From JAYEHK01 sp034659475 (GTDB lineage: Bacteria; Bacillota; Syntrophomonadia; Syntrophomonadales; Syntrophomonadaceae): DNA of 6,341 bases. The notes under the pieces were generated by a model that worked only from the letters and a program-made list of their open reading frames with translations, was not told where the DNA came from and ran no database searches. Location: positions 1 through 6,341 of the forward strand of contig JAYEHK010000018.1 of NCBI GenBank assembly GCA_034659475.1. Direction: 5' to 3'. The first letter of the stretch is position 1; each line of letters opens with the position of its first letter. Shown here one piece after another: positions 1 to 4,714 of the stretch. The position numbers and the translations under genes were made by a program.

Positions 1-187
1 CTTTCAGCCGATACCCTGCTTTGATTTTGTTTGGAAAAAGTTCCGGGTACCTGTTAATGAATGCTTCCAATTCATTCCTGAACTGCATTGGATCATGAAT
101 ACTGCTCATATATTTCACTTGATCAAATGGAAGAATAATAGTACGGTTTTTCTGGGGAGTTGACTCTGATGTCTGAATTTTAGCCAC
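1..187 (-). CDS. Transposase-like protein, N-terminal 62 residues (runs off the window)
   Basis: An open frame reads leftward from a GTG at 187-185 to the window edge. A TAA lies two codons upstream of the GTG, which fixes the start unless the next ATG (at KYM) is used. Upstream AAAAGG overlaps or abuts the start, so the ribosome site is poorly spaced. The visible protein begins VAKIQTSESTPQKNRTIILP and ends in a YPELFP...IKAGYRLK stretch. From memory, this 'FP-x-I-x-x-GY-x-(M/L)K' pattern about 60 residues in is typical of an uncharacterised DDE transposase group common in Desulfobacterota and cyanobacteria; I cannot name the IS family. No inverted-repeat end is recognisable between this start and the neighbouring pseudogene tail 22 bp away. 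The catalytic part is outside the window, so intactness is unknown. Confidence 0.5.
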   Translation of the reverse strand, partial: MAKIQTSESTPQKNRTIILPFDQVKYMSSIHDPMQFRNELEAFINRYPELFPNKIKAGYRLK

Positions 188-208
188 CTTTTATATTTAG
201 GTTAAATT

Positions 209-319
209 TTACAATTCAACCATAAACGATAGGTCGCTTATTGTCCAGTCAAAAGGTCTCTCCCCGCCCTCAAATCCGTTATAACCAGAAAATTTATAAC
301 TTTGTCTGGTCAGATTTAA
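209..319 (-). pseudogene. Out-of-frame 3' tail of the LamG/MopE gene
   Basis: After the LamG/MopE frame stops, a 36-residue open frame in the -1 phase runs to a TAA at 211-209. It contains SYKFSGYNGFEGGERPFDW followed by TISDLSFMVEL, a protein-like, aromatic- and glycine-rich beta-strand pattern. It has no start codon of its own and begins exactly where the upstream frame ends (TTT GAT TAA), so I infer one lost or gained base separated it from the MopE-like motif. It would be the original C-terminus of that secreted protein. The alternative is chance coding potential in a short AT-rich interval. A 5-bp stem (CCAGA/TCTGG, around 290-310) lies within it. Confidence 0.35.
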
Positions 320-342
320 TCAAATGGACTGGGGCTGCAGTC

Positions 343-1404
343 CTAATTTATTCCATTACCTGGAATTTCAGTTGCTCCAGGATTTACATTGGGGTTGCTA
401 TCATCACAATCTTCTTCTGAATTATATCCATCACCGTCTTTATCATCTGTACATGTTTCTAATGTTCCAGGGGCAATATTCCACCCATTTGGAGAGTAAT
501 CAAGAGAGAATTTAAAACATGTATCAAGATAATTGGCACATGTAATATCTAAGCGCAAAGTCTCCGGGTCAACATTGACGCAAGAAGTTTGGAGCAGCTC
601 AGGGCATTCCTCACAATCAGGACATTCTTTTTCTTGCAGTCCATCGGAATAGCCTTCCTCATATTTCTCATTCAAATCATCTTGTGTATAATCTTGGGCA
701 CATTCTGGAACGTCGACCGATGCTACTCCAGCATTATAGCCTTCGTCATATTTATCATCCAAGTCACCTTGTGTATAATCTTGGACACATTCTGGAACGC
801 CAACCGATGCTACTCCGGCATTATAGCCATTTTGATATTCTGCATCAATATCCGCCTGGGTATATTCACCACCGGTATCGATACCGCATTCTTCAGGATG
901 ATCGATGCAGTATTGTTTTCCAGACTCAAACCCTTCATCATATCTATCTTCACAGATTTCACTTTCACGATAAAGCTCTTGAACTTCAGATTCGGAAAGG
1001 ACACGGTTATAAATTCTGAGTTCATCAAGAATTCCATCTAATATAGGGTGCTTTTCATCAAGATCATAATGGGCACTTTTTCCAATCACTAATGATCGAG
1101 AACTGGTGCTATGGTCAGTATTATCCTTTTTAGCTCCAATACTTCCATTAACATAGATTTTTCTCCCTTCTGCCCCCCAAATAAATACTATATGATTCCA
1201 AGAATTTTTTTGAATAGGAATAGCGCTGGTTATAATCTGTTCTTCAAGAGTTTCATAGCATAAGTAATTTTTTATATAGCTAAGTGGATATTGATCATTT
1301 ATGCTTATAGTTCCGGTCATATGACTTGATATTTTGGGTAAAATCGTGTAGTATAATCGCGTCCGAAGTTTATCCAAAGGTAGCACGACTATGTCGATTC
1401 TCAA
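343..1404 (-). CDS. Truncated secreted protein: partial LamG domain, 29-aa repeats, Cys-rich region, MopE-type motif
   Basis: The 353-codon frame is the 3' part of a larger gene. Residues 1-33 are translated from the inverted repeat of the adjacent insertion element (first codon TTG; a better ATG is residue 29 at 1320). Native sequence begins near residue 34. Residues 35-147 are the C-terminal half of a LamG/concanavalin-like jelly roll (NSWNHIVFIWG, KIYVNGS, GILDELRIYNRVLSESEVQ). Residues 181-255 hold three YTQ-initiated repeats. Residues 260-318 are Cys-rich and end in a beta domain (LRLDITCANYLDTCFKFSLD). Residues 319-353 are a MopE-like metal-binding motif (DKDGDGYNSEEDCDD, PGATEIPGNGIN). 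A TAG stop then interrupts the motif; reading through gives DCSPSPFD and a TAA at 318-316. No signal peptide remains. Such proteins are normally exported surface or adhesion proteins; this copy is probably a pseudogene. Confidence 0.75.
   Translation of the reverse strand: MRIDIVVLPLDKLRTRLYYTILPKISSHMTGTISINDQYPLSYIKNYLCYETLEEQIITSAIPIQKNSWNHIVFIWGAEGRKIYVNGSIGAKKDNTDHSTSSRSLVIGKSAHYDLDEKHPILDGILDELRIYNRVLSESEVQELYRESEICEDRYDEGFESGKQYCIDHPEECGIDTGGEYTQADIDAEYQNGYNAGVASVGVPECVQDYTQGDLDDKYDEGYNAGVASVDVPECAQDYTQDDLNEKYEEGYSDGLQEKECPDCEECPELLQTSCVNVDPETLRLDITCANYLDTCFKFSLDYSPNGWNIAPGTLETCTDDKDGDGYNSEEDCDDSNPNVNPGATEIPGNGIN
634..864 (-). repeat. 87-bp tandem repeats encoding YTQ...GYNAGVAS units
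   Basis: Two full units and one partial unit with an exact 87-bp (29-codon) period. The TATACACAA-type starts lie at 864-856 (diverged), 777-769 and 690-682. Each unit reads YTQ-x-D-(I/L)-(D/N)-x-(K/E)-Y-x-x-GY-(N/S)-(A/D)-G; the first two continue VASV-x-VPEC-x-QD. The last two units are nearly identical in DNA (for example CTTGTGTATAATCTTGG), suggesting recent duplication. The repeats form a linker between the LamG half and the Cys-rich region. Confidence 0.85.
1308..1378 (+). repeat. Left terminal inverted repeat of the IS630-type element
   Basis: About 71 bp matching the right end in inverse orientation with scattered mismatches and one 1-bp gap. The best-conserved blocks are TAGTTCCGGTCA, ATGACTTGATATTTT, GTGTAGTATAA and TCCGAAGTTTATC. 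It overlaps the first 32 or so codons of the truncated LamG frame. Confidence 0.85.
1326..1357 (+). promoter_or_regulatory. Putative inward promoter in the left inverted repeat (antisense to transposase)
   Basis: TTGATA at 1326-1331 and TAGTAT at 1349-1354 with a 17-bp spacer; a perfect TATAAT overlaps at 1352-1357 (20-bp spacer). It would transcribe the plus strand toward the 3' end of the transposase gene, producing antisense RNA. On the opposite strand, TATACT at 1355-1350 could act as an outward -10 toward the truncated LamG gene. Confidence 0.3.
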
Positions 1405-1486
1405 TTTTGTTCATCAAGAGCAGCATCATCCCGCCAGAAAGCATCTTCAACATCACGAGTTTTCCTTACTAAAGCGTGTTTCATTT

Positions 1487-1557
1487 GACTTTGCGGTAGA
1501 AATTGGCTTTATGATGTGTCAAATCAACTTTATCGAAACCGGAAATACCGCAAAGTC
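1487..1557. repeat. 12-bp perfect inverted repeat spanning the transposase stop codon
   Basis: GACTTTGCGGTA (1487-1498) and TACCGCAAAGTC (1546-1557) are separated by 47 bp. The arm at 1546-1557 encodes transposase residues DFAV; the stop codon (1519-1521) lies in the loop. There is no U-run, so an intrinsic terminator is not supported. Confidence 0.6.
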
Positions 1558-2748
1558 ATGTGGTACACACTTTAACCCAGCGCAGGTTTTGGCGGTAACC
1601 TTGCCAAACGCACTTTCAAGCTGCTGGATTAAATTATTCATTGTAAAATCACAATTGCGGGCAATTTCATTTTTTACAATCCCCCAACATGTCTCCATTG
1701 GTTGCAACTCAGGATGATAGGGTGGTGTCCTCAGAACCTCATGCCCCTGTTTCTTAGCAATCTCGTCCAATGCATATGTCGGTTGTGGCCCAACTTTTGT
1801 TAAAATATCAACCAGTTCAGCCTTTAAGCAATCTTCCTTCACGGGAAAATTGTTTTTCTCCAACCAGGATCGAATTTTTTCCTTTTTACATGAAGGAGTC
1901 GGCGCAGAGACTGGTGACAAGACATTATGATAAGCAGCATTATCCATAATTATAAGTGAGCGAGCAGGAATATCTGGAAGCAATTTTTCTTCAAACCATT
2001 TGGTGAACATCGTTCGATTCATCTGCCCGTGATAGTCTCCAGTTTTTCGAGTGCTTTTGAAAGTCACCTTGGCACCGGGAACCCAACCGTCTTTAGTGAT
2101 TGCATTCATTATTATCAAGCGCTCGCCCTTTCCGGTAGGCTTTTGAATCCATGGCCCATCATCGTCGTAATGCCACACAAAATCATTGCTGTGATTTTTG
2201 TTCACATAAGACTCGTCCAGATATACTTCAGGGCGAACCGTCCCTTTGCCTTTTCGATTTGCTATTTTTCTCCTGAGGTAGCGTTGTCTGGCTACCACAA
2301 CATGGTCCTTTTCTTTAAATCGCTGGGTACGTATCCCCTTACCGAATGTAAATCCCCAACGATCAAGTGCTCGGCCTAATGTTCGGATGCTAAATTCCTG
2401 TTCAGGCGCAATTTCGTCGAGGTACTGCCACAGCGTTTCAAGTGTCATATACGCACCTTCTTCATTGGCATTGCGTATGTATTCTCGAACAATTGTCTGT
2501 GTCGAATCGGAAAGTGCTCGCTGTGGTCGTCCTCTATATACAATTGATTCTTTATCAAAATTTACACCACGGCTGTAGTCTGCCATAGTCCTTCTCACCG
2601 TCGCCAAACCAAACCCAAGAGCGTTTGACACCCTCTGTACACTTAACTCTTCCTGCTCCTCAAGGTCATCTGTAGTGCGGTCAAAGTATTCTTTTAGAGC
2701 CACTATTGCTTTTTTCTCTTCCGGTGTAAGCGCTTTGCCTTGGGCCAT
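1519..2748 (-). CDS. DDE transposase, IS630-Tc1-mariner superfamily, DD82E type
   Basis: A 409-residue transposase that cuts and joins the ends of its own element. The start is ATG at 2748-2746, preceded by AAGGAG with a 7-nt spacer. Residues about 8-75 form a first helix-turn-helix (QRVSNALGFGLATVRRTM). Residues about 80-145 form a second (LSDSTQTIVREYIR...TLETLWQYL...IRTLGRALDRWGF). The catalytic domain shows D178 in VYLDESYVNKNHS, D269 in SLIIMDNAAYHN and E352 in PPYHPELQPMETCWGIVKNE. Exactly 82 residues lie between D269 and E352, against 34 in Tc1. The extra segment (KKEKIRSWLEKNNFPVKEDC, then LKAELVDI and the ALDEIAKKQGH stretch) closely resembles, from memory, transposases in arthropods and other eukaryotes as well as bacteria. 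The last ten or so residues (FPVSIKLI) may be altered by a nearby inverted repeat. No frameshift or missing catalytic residue is seen. Confidence 0.93.
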   Translation of the reverse strand: MAQGKALTPEEKKAIVALKEYFDRTTDDLEEQEELSVQRVSNALGFGLATVRRTMADYSRGVNFDKESIVYRGRPQRALSDSTQTIVREYIRNANEEGAYMTLETLWQYLDEIAPEQEFSIRTLGRALDRWGFTFGKGIRTQRFKEKDHVVVARQRYLRRKIANRKGKGTVRPEVYLDESYVNKNHSNDFVWHYDDDGPWIQKPTGKGERLIIMNAITKDGWVPGAKVTFKSTRKTGDYHGQMNRTMFTKWFEEKLLPDIPARSLIIMDNAAYHNVLSPVSAPTPSCKKEKIRSWLEKNNFPVKEDCLKAELVDILTKVGPQPTYALDEIAKKQGHEVLRTPPYHPELQPMETCWGIVKNEIARNCDFTMNNLIQQLESAFGKVTAKTCAGLKCVPHDFAVFPVSIKLI

Positions 2749-2763
2749 GGCACTGCTCCTTAT

Positions 2764-2833
2764 TTTAGATAAACTTCGGAACGTTTATACTACACTAAAT
2801 TGACAAAAATATCAAGTCATTTGACCGGAACTA
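2764..2833 (-). repeat. Right terminal inverted repeat of the IS630-type element
   Basis: About 70 bp, the inverted partner of the left end. It also holds the putative transposase promoter, and its outer end encodes the aberrant last residues of the antitoxin fragment (AYSSGQMT then TGA at 2814-2812). Confidence 0.85.
2787..2815 (-). promoter_or_regulatory. Putative transposase promoter in the right inverted repeat
   Basis: On the minus strand, TTGATA (2815-2810) and TAGTAT (2792-2787) are separated by 17 bp, about 40 bp upstream of the transposase start codon. The same boxes and spacing recur in the left repeat, pointing inward on the plus strand. Inference from sequence pattern only. Confidence 0.45.
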
Positions 2834-2976
2834 TAAGCCCATTTTAATTCGGGTTTTTTATGCTGACGGGTACATTCTGCAAGATAAGAGTTAATAAGAT
2901 TCTGGTATGGAATTCCAACCTCTTTTGATAGTTCCTTAAAATAAGCAATTGTGTTTGTTTCAAGACGAATTACCGT
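2812..2976 (-). pseudogene. 3' fragment of a CopG/BrnA-like ribbon-helix-helix antitoxin
   Basis: An open frame with no start codon. It enters just after a TAA at 2979-2977 and reads VIRLETNTIAYFKELSKEVG then IPYQNLINSYLAECTRQH and KKPELKW. This matches, from memory, the C-terminal ribbon-helix-helix of CopG/BrnA-type antitoxins, which typically have IRL-(D/E)-x-D/N-T-(I/V)-x-x-FK-x-L-(A/S) followed by G-(I/V)-PYQ-x-LIN-x-YL. The 5' half is missing; the sequence beyond 2976 belongs to another gene on the opposite strand. At the 3' end the frame runs into the element's inverted repeat (AYSSGQMT, then TGA). Deleting the element and one TA restores K-W-A-TAA, so the insertion landed on the stop codon. 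No partner toxin is visible. It cannot be expressed as a normal antitoxin. Confidence 0.6.
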
Positions 2977-3314
2977 TTATTATCACACCATACCTGGTAG
3001 ATCATTCTGCTTATGATGCATTTGCTATTCAAATAGAAGCAGATGGGAAAAAGTTGTTTTATTCTGGTGATTTTCGGGGTCATGGGCGCAAAAGAAAACT
3101 CTTGGACAACCTGGTTACACATCCACCGGAAAAAATTGACACTTTGTTGATGGAAGGTACCACATTATCCATAACAAAAAACATTTCCAGAACGAATGAT
3201 TTATTGAATGATTTGGCCTTGGAATTCAACACCAATATTTCAATTTTTTTTTTAGTATTTCACCTTCGCACCTATGCCTTACAACTGCATCCATTTGGTG
3301 CGAATCGTCATTAA
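2949..3314 (+). pseudogene. Internal fragment of an MBL-fold metallo-hydrolase gene
   Basis: The 121-codon frame begins at a TTG that is not a credible start. Residues 1-8 are antisense to the antitoxin fragment. From about residue 10 to 95 it reads as the middle of a metallo-beta-lactamase-fold hydrolase of the RNase J/beta-CASP-like kind: IITPYLVDHSAYDAFAIQIE, KKLFYSGDFRGHGRKRK and PPEKIDTLLMEGTTLS. H19 (in VDHSAYDA) and D41 (in YSGDFR) would be two of the zinc ligands. The N-terminal HxHxDH motif and everything after about residue 95 are absent. The frame then passes a T10 run (3244-3253) into unrelated-looking sequence. It lacks half the active site and cannot be a working hydrolase. Confidence 0.7.
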
Positions 3315-3360
3315 AATAATAGTACTCTGTCCCAGAAATTTTGACATGTTTTCTGGCTGT
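3226..3360 (-). pseudogene. Unrecognised short protein fragment
   Basis: Between a TAA (3363-3361) and a TGA (3228-3226) the minus strand encodes a protein-like 44-residue stretch: TARKHVKISGTEYYYFNDDS, then HQMDAVVRHRCEGEILKKKL and KYWC. It has no ATG, GTG or TTG at a sensible position. Its composition (charged, aromatic, ending in K-rich helix plus stop) suggests the C-terminus of a real gene rather than noise. I do not recognise the family. It overlaps the degenerate end of the metallo-hydrolase fragment on the other strand and includes the complement of the T10 run, so its frame may also be disturbed. Low confidence. Confidence 0.25.
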
Positions 3361-3437
3361 TTATATGCCTGTAAAAGGGAACACCTAACGAACCCGAAGT
3401 AAAATTACAACTATTTAATATTACATAATATTAATAT

Positions 3438-3445
3438 AAAAAATA
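3438..3445. repeat. Left copy of 8-bp target-site duplication AAAAAATA
   Basis: AAAAAATA directly abuts the left inverted repeat (starting CTATGAACAC at 3446) and recurs exactly at 4534-4541, outside the right repeat. The A-richness of the region makes partial matches likely by chance, but both copies are exactly placed. Confidence 0.8.
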
Positions 3446-3471
3446 CTATGAACACAAAATTCAGTCGGATT
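3446..3471 (+). repeat. Left 26-bp terminal inverted repeat
   Basis: Begins CTATGAACACAAAATTCAGT and continues CGGATT; identical to the inverse of the right end except for one position (C here, T expected). The minus strand of this repeat is part of the -1-frame continuation (NPTEFCVHS). Confidence 0.9.
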
Positions 3472-3617
3472 TTGTAGTATCATGCGCATTCTTCGAAAGT
3501 CATTTTCAGGGCAAAACCTGATGAATGGTGGTTTTGGAAACAAAGCCTTGGGCTGCATATCCTGATAAAGTCTTTCTAAATTCTGATTGAGGGCAGACAA
3601 GGCTTTGGGACCGGAAT

Positions 3618-4250
3618 TCAGGCTTTTTTTTTTAATCCATGTGTTTCAAAAAGCATTTGTACCTGTTCTCTGCTGATCCGTGTACCGGTTTTTTGAAAAA
3701 CCATTCTGGCCAGCTGTTTGAAATCCGCATCAGGCCTCTGAATAAATGCCGCAAGCACCAGAACGGACAGTTCCGCTGACAAAGGAGGAATATGCTGCTT
3801 TTGAAGTGCTCTTTCCTGGGCTTTTGCCTTGTCTAAATCTGAGGACAGATATACAAAGGAAACACCATGTTTCTGTCTTTGCAGCAGACCTTTCCGGCAC
3901 AGCTGGACCAAAACGGCATGACAGCGGCACCGGAGTTTTTTCCCCAGCTGATCGGCTGTCATTCCTGACATACTGGTCTCGACCAGCTCTACAAGTGTGC
4001 CGGTTAGCGCTCCATTCCTTGAGAACCCGATATCCTTATAAAACCACAGACCGTTGCTGTTGAAACGGGGAATCGATGCCAGAGTATACCATTTTCCATT
4101 GTGGGTAAAACTGCTGAAATAACCGATTTTGGACAAAAATCTGCGGATCGACGGGATTGAATAATTCATCTGTTCGGAAAGCGGCTTGATCATCCAACAT
4201 TTTTTTCCCTGAAAGGCTGAGATCAGCTCCTGTTCTGGTGTTTTGACCAT
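3618..4250 (-). CDS. Element-borne protein with two winged-helix-like regions, 210 aa
   Basis: I chose ATG at 4250-4248 because AAGGTGG lies just upstream; an alternative TTG at 4298 adds 16 residues. Residues about 16-60 form a first helix-turn-helix with a wing (IKPLSEQMNYSIPSIRRFLS, then KIGYFSSFTHNGKWYTL). A linker follows (IPRFNSNGLWFYKDIGFSR). Residues about 78-137 form a second winged helix (MTADQLGKKLRCRCHAVLVQ, then LCRKGLLQRQKHGVSFVYLS). Residues 165-207 form a helical C-terminus (ISREQVQMLFETHGLKKKA). From memory, proteins of this shape are common hypothetical genes beside transposases in Desulfobacterota and related bacteria; their role is unproven. Because it sits alone between the inverted repeats, DNA binding to the element ends, or control of transposition, is a reasonable inference. 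The last codons are an A10 run followed by GCC TGA, a natural slippage site. Confidence 0.75.
   Translation of the reverse strand: MVKTPEQELISAFQGKKCWMIKPLSEQMNYSIPSIRRFLSKIGYFSSFTHNGKWYTLASIPRFNSNGLWFYKDIGFSRNGALTGTLVELVETSMSGMTADQLGKKLRCRCHAVLVQLCRKGLLQRQKHGVSFVYLSSDLDKAKAQERALQKQHIPPLSAELSVLVLAAFIQRPDADFKQLARMVFQKTGTRISREQVQMLFETHGLKKKA
3621..3633 (-). promoter_or_regulatory. A10 slippery run just before the winged-helix stop codon
   Basis: The minus strand reads TT-A10-GCC-TGA. The run contains A-AAA-AAG, the heptamer used for programmed -1 frameshifting in several IS families. A10 is also long enough for transcriptional slippage. Placed two codons before the stop, it would allow read-on into the 67-codon -1 frame. 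No clear downstream stem-loop was found. Confidence 0.4.
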
Positions 4251-4466
4251 GGGCACCACCTTTTGATAAAGTAATGCAAACTTTTTCGAAGAAAACAAAT
4301 ATCTTGCAATACTTTATTAAAACAAGACCAACACCACAAGGAAATTTTTTTTAATTTTACGAACAAATAGTAAGGTTGATAATGATTTAATTTCAAGGGG
4401 TTATTTTTTTCGAATACTTATCGATTAAAGAAGATAAAAGTAGGTCGTAAAAAAAATAAATGATCA

Positions 4467-4492
4467 GTTATGTCCTTTTTTAATGACATAAC
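4467..4492. repeat. 8-bp perfect hairpin GTTATGTC/GACATAAC
   Basis: GTTATGTC (4467-4474) and GACATAAC (4485-4492) flank a 10-nt AT-rich loop, 15 bp inside the right inverted repeat and upstream of the winged-helix gene. It could be a subterminal transposase or regulator binding site. Confidence 0.45.
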
Positions 4493-4507
4493 CAATTGAT
4501 ATTATTG

Positions 4508-4533
4508 AATCCAACTGAATTTTGTGTTCATAG
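4508..4533 (-). repeat. Right 26-bp terminal inverted repeat
   Basis: Begins AATCCAACTGAATTTTGTGT and ends TCATAG, immediately followed by the second target-duplication copy. Confidence 0.9.
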
Positions 4534-4541
4534 AAAAAATA
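4534..4541. repeat. Right copy of 8-bp target-site duplication AAAAAATA
   Basis: Exact match to 3438-3445, directly outside the right inverted repeat. Confidence 0.8.
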
Positions 4542-4714
4542 GGTTCAAAATAGTGCGGTATTTGCAGGTTTCAGATTGCCAATTTCTATGTCAGAACTTA
4601 TGGGACGCACTAATAGTGAAATTCTACCTTTATTGTTTGTAAGCCAAACATTGAAACTTCAATATTTTAGTTGTTAGCATAAGCTTGGAGCGGACGCTGG
4701 TAGTTTTGTTAGTT
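4542..4714. other. Interval without a supported gene, downstream of the toxin
   Basis: AT-rich sequence between the target duplication and the toxin stop codon. A short plus-strand frame (about 4553-4670) encodes FAGFRLPISMSELMGRTNSE and little more. It resembles the C-terminal helix-turn-helix found in some ATPase or helicase-like proteins, but is too short to call. No terminator with a U-run was found after the toxin. Confidence 0.3.

Larger units (their letters stand above)
1308..2833 (-). mobile_element. IS630-Tc1-mariner element of the DD82E (Sailor-like) type, complete
   Basis: A 1526-bp element bounded by inverted repeats of about 70 bp that both start TAGTTCCGGTCA. It is flanked by a TA target-site duplication (1306-1307 and 2834-2835), as expected of the IS630-Tc1-mariner superfamily. 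It carries one full-length transposase gene on the minus strand plus about 140 bp of non-coding sequence between the transposase stop and the left repeat. Removing the element and one TA joins GCT-TA-AGC, an 8-bp palindrome at the stop codon of an antitoxin fragment. Both ends and the coding frame look intact, so the element may be active. It is longer than the usual 1.1-1.2 kb IS630. Confidence 0.88.
3421..3624 (-). other. -1-frame continuation of the winged-helix gene (67 codons), possible frameshift product or transposase remnant
   Basis: In the -1 phase after the A10 run, an open frame continues to TAA at 3423-3421. It reads SLNSGPKALSALNQNLERLY, then QDMQPKALFPKPPFIRFCPE and NDFRRMRMILQNPTEFCVHS. 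It has no start codon. It crosses the left inverted repeat and target duplication, so its last seven residues come from outside the element. It could be a C-terminal extension made by slippage, or the leftover 3' end of a deleted transposase. I do not recognise a domain. Confidence 0.4.
3446..4533. mobile_element. 1088-bp TIR element carrying only a winged-helix gene (probably non-autonomous)
   Basis: Inverted repeats of 26 bp at 3446-3471 (CTATGAACACAAAATTCAGT...) and 4508-4533 (...ACTGAATTTTGTGTTCATAG) match at 25 of 26 positions. They are flanked by perfect 8-bp direct repeats (AAAAAATA). That is the full signature of a transposed unit. Inside lies one gene, a 210-residue protein with two winged-helix-like regions, followed by a 67-codon out-of-frame continuation that runs through the left repeat. 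No DDE or HUH catalytic motif is visible anywhere inside. The simplest reading is an internally deleted insertion sequence kept mobile in trans, with the transposase gone except perhaps for its last codons. An 8-bp duplication occurs in several IS families, so I do not assign one. Confidence 0.85.

Noticed and set aside
343..345. TAG as pyrrolysine or reassigned codon
   Set aside because: A frameshift follows within nine codons and the gene is 5'-truncated, so simple decay is enough. The other genes here end at ordinary stops.
634..864. CRISPR-like array
   Set aside because: The 87-bp repeats are contiguous, in-frame and lack spacers; they are protein repeats.
589..1041. Plus-strand frames opposite the LamG/repeat gene
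   Set aside because: They are antisense to a clearly protein-like minus-strand frame and inherit their repeats from it.
2029..2578. Plus-strand frames opposite the transposase
   Set aside because: Shadows of a well-supported catalytic gene; no domain pattern and no ribosome site.
3332..3356. CCAGAAA/TTTCTGG 7-bp hairpin as a terminator or IS end
   Set aside because: No U-run follows and no partner repeat was found; such stems arise easily in AT-rich DNA.
3385..4680. ACCTAAC near 3386 and GTTAGCA near 4669 as possible integron attC core sites, prompted by the cassette-like mix of genes
   Set aside because: GTTAGCA does not fit GTTRRRY, the inferred distance without the inserted element is long, and no paired L boxes or repeated sites occur next to the other genes.
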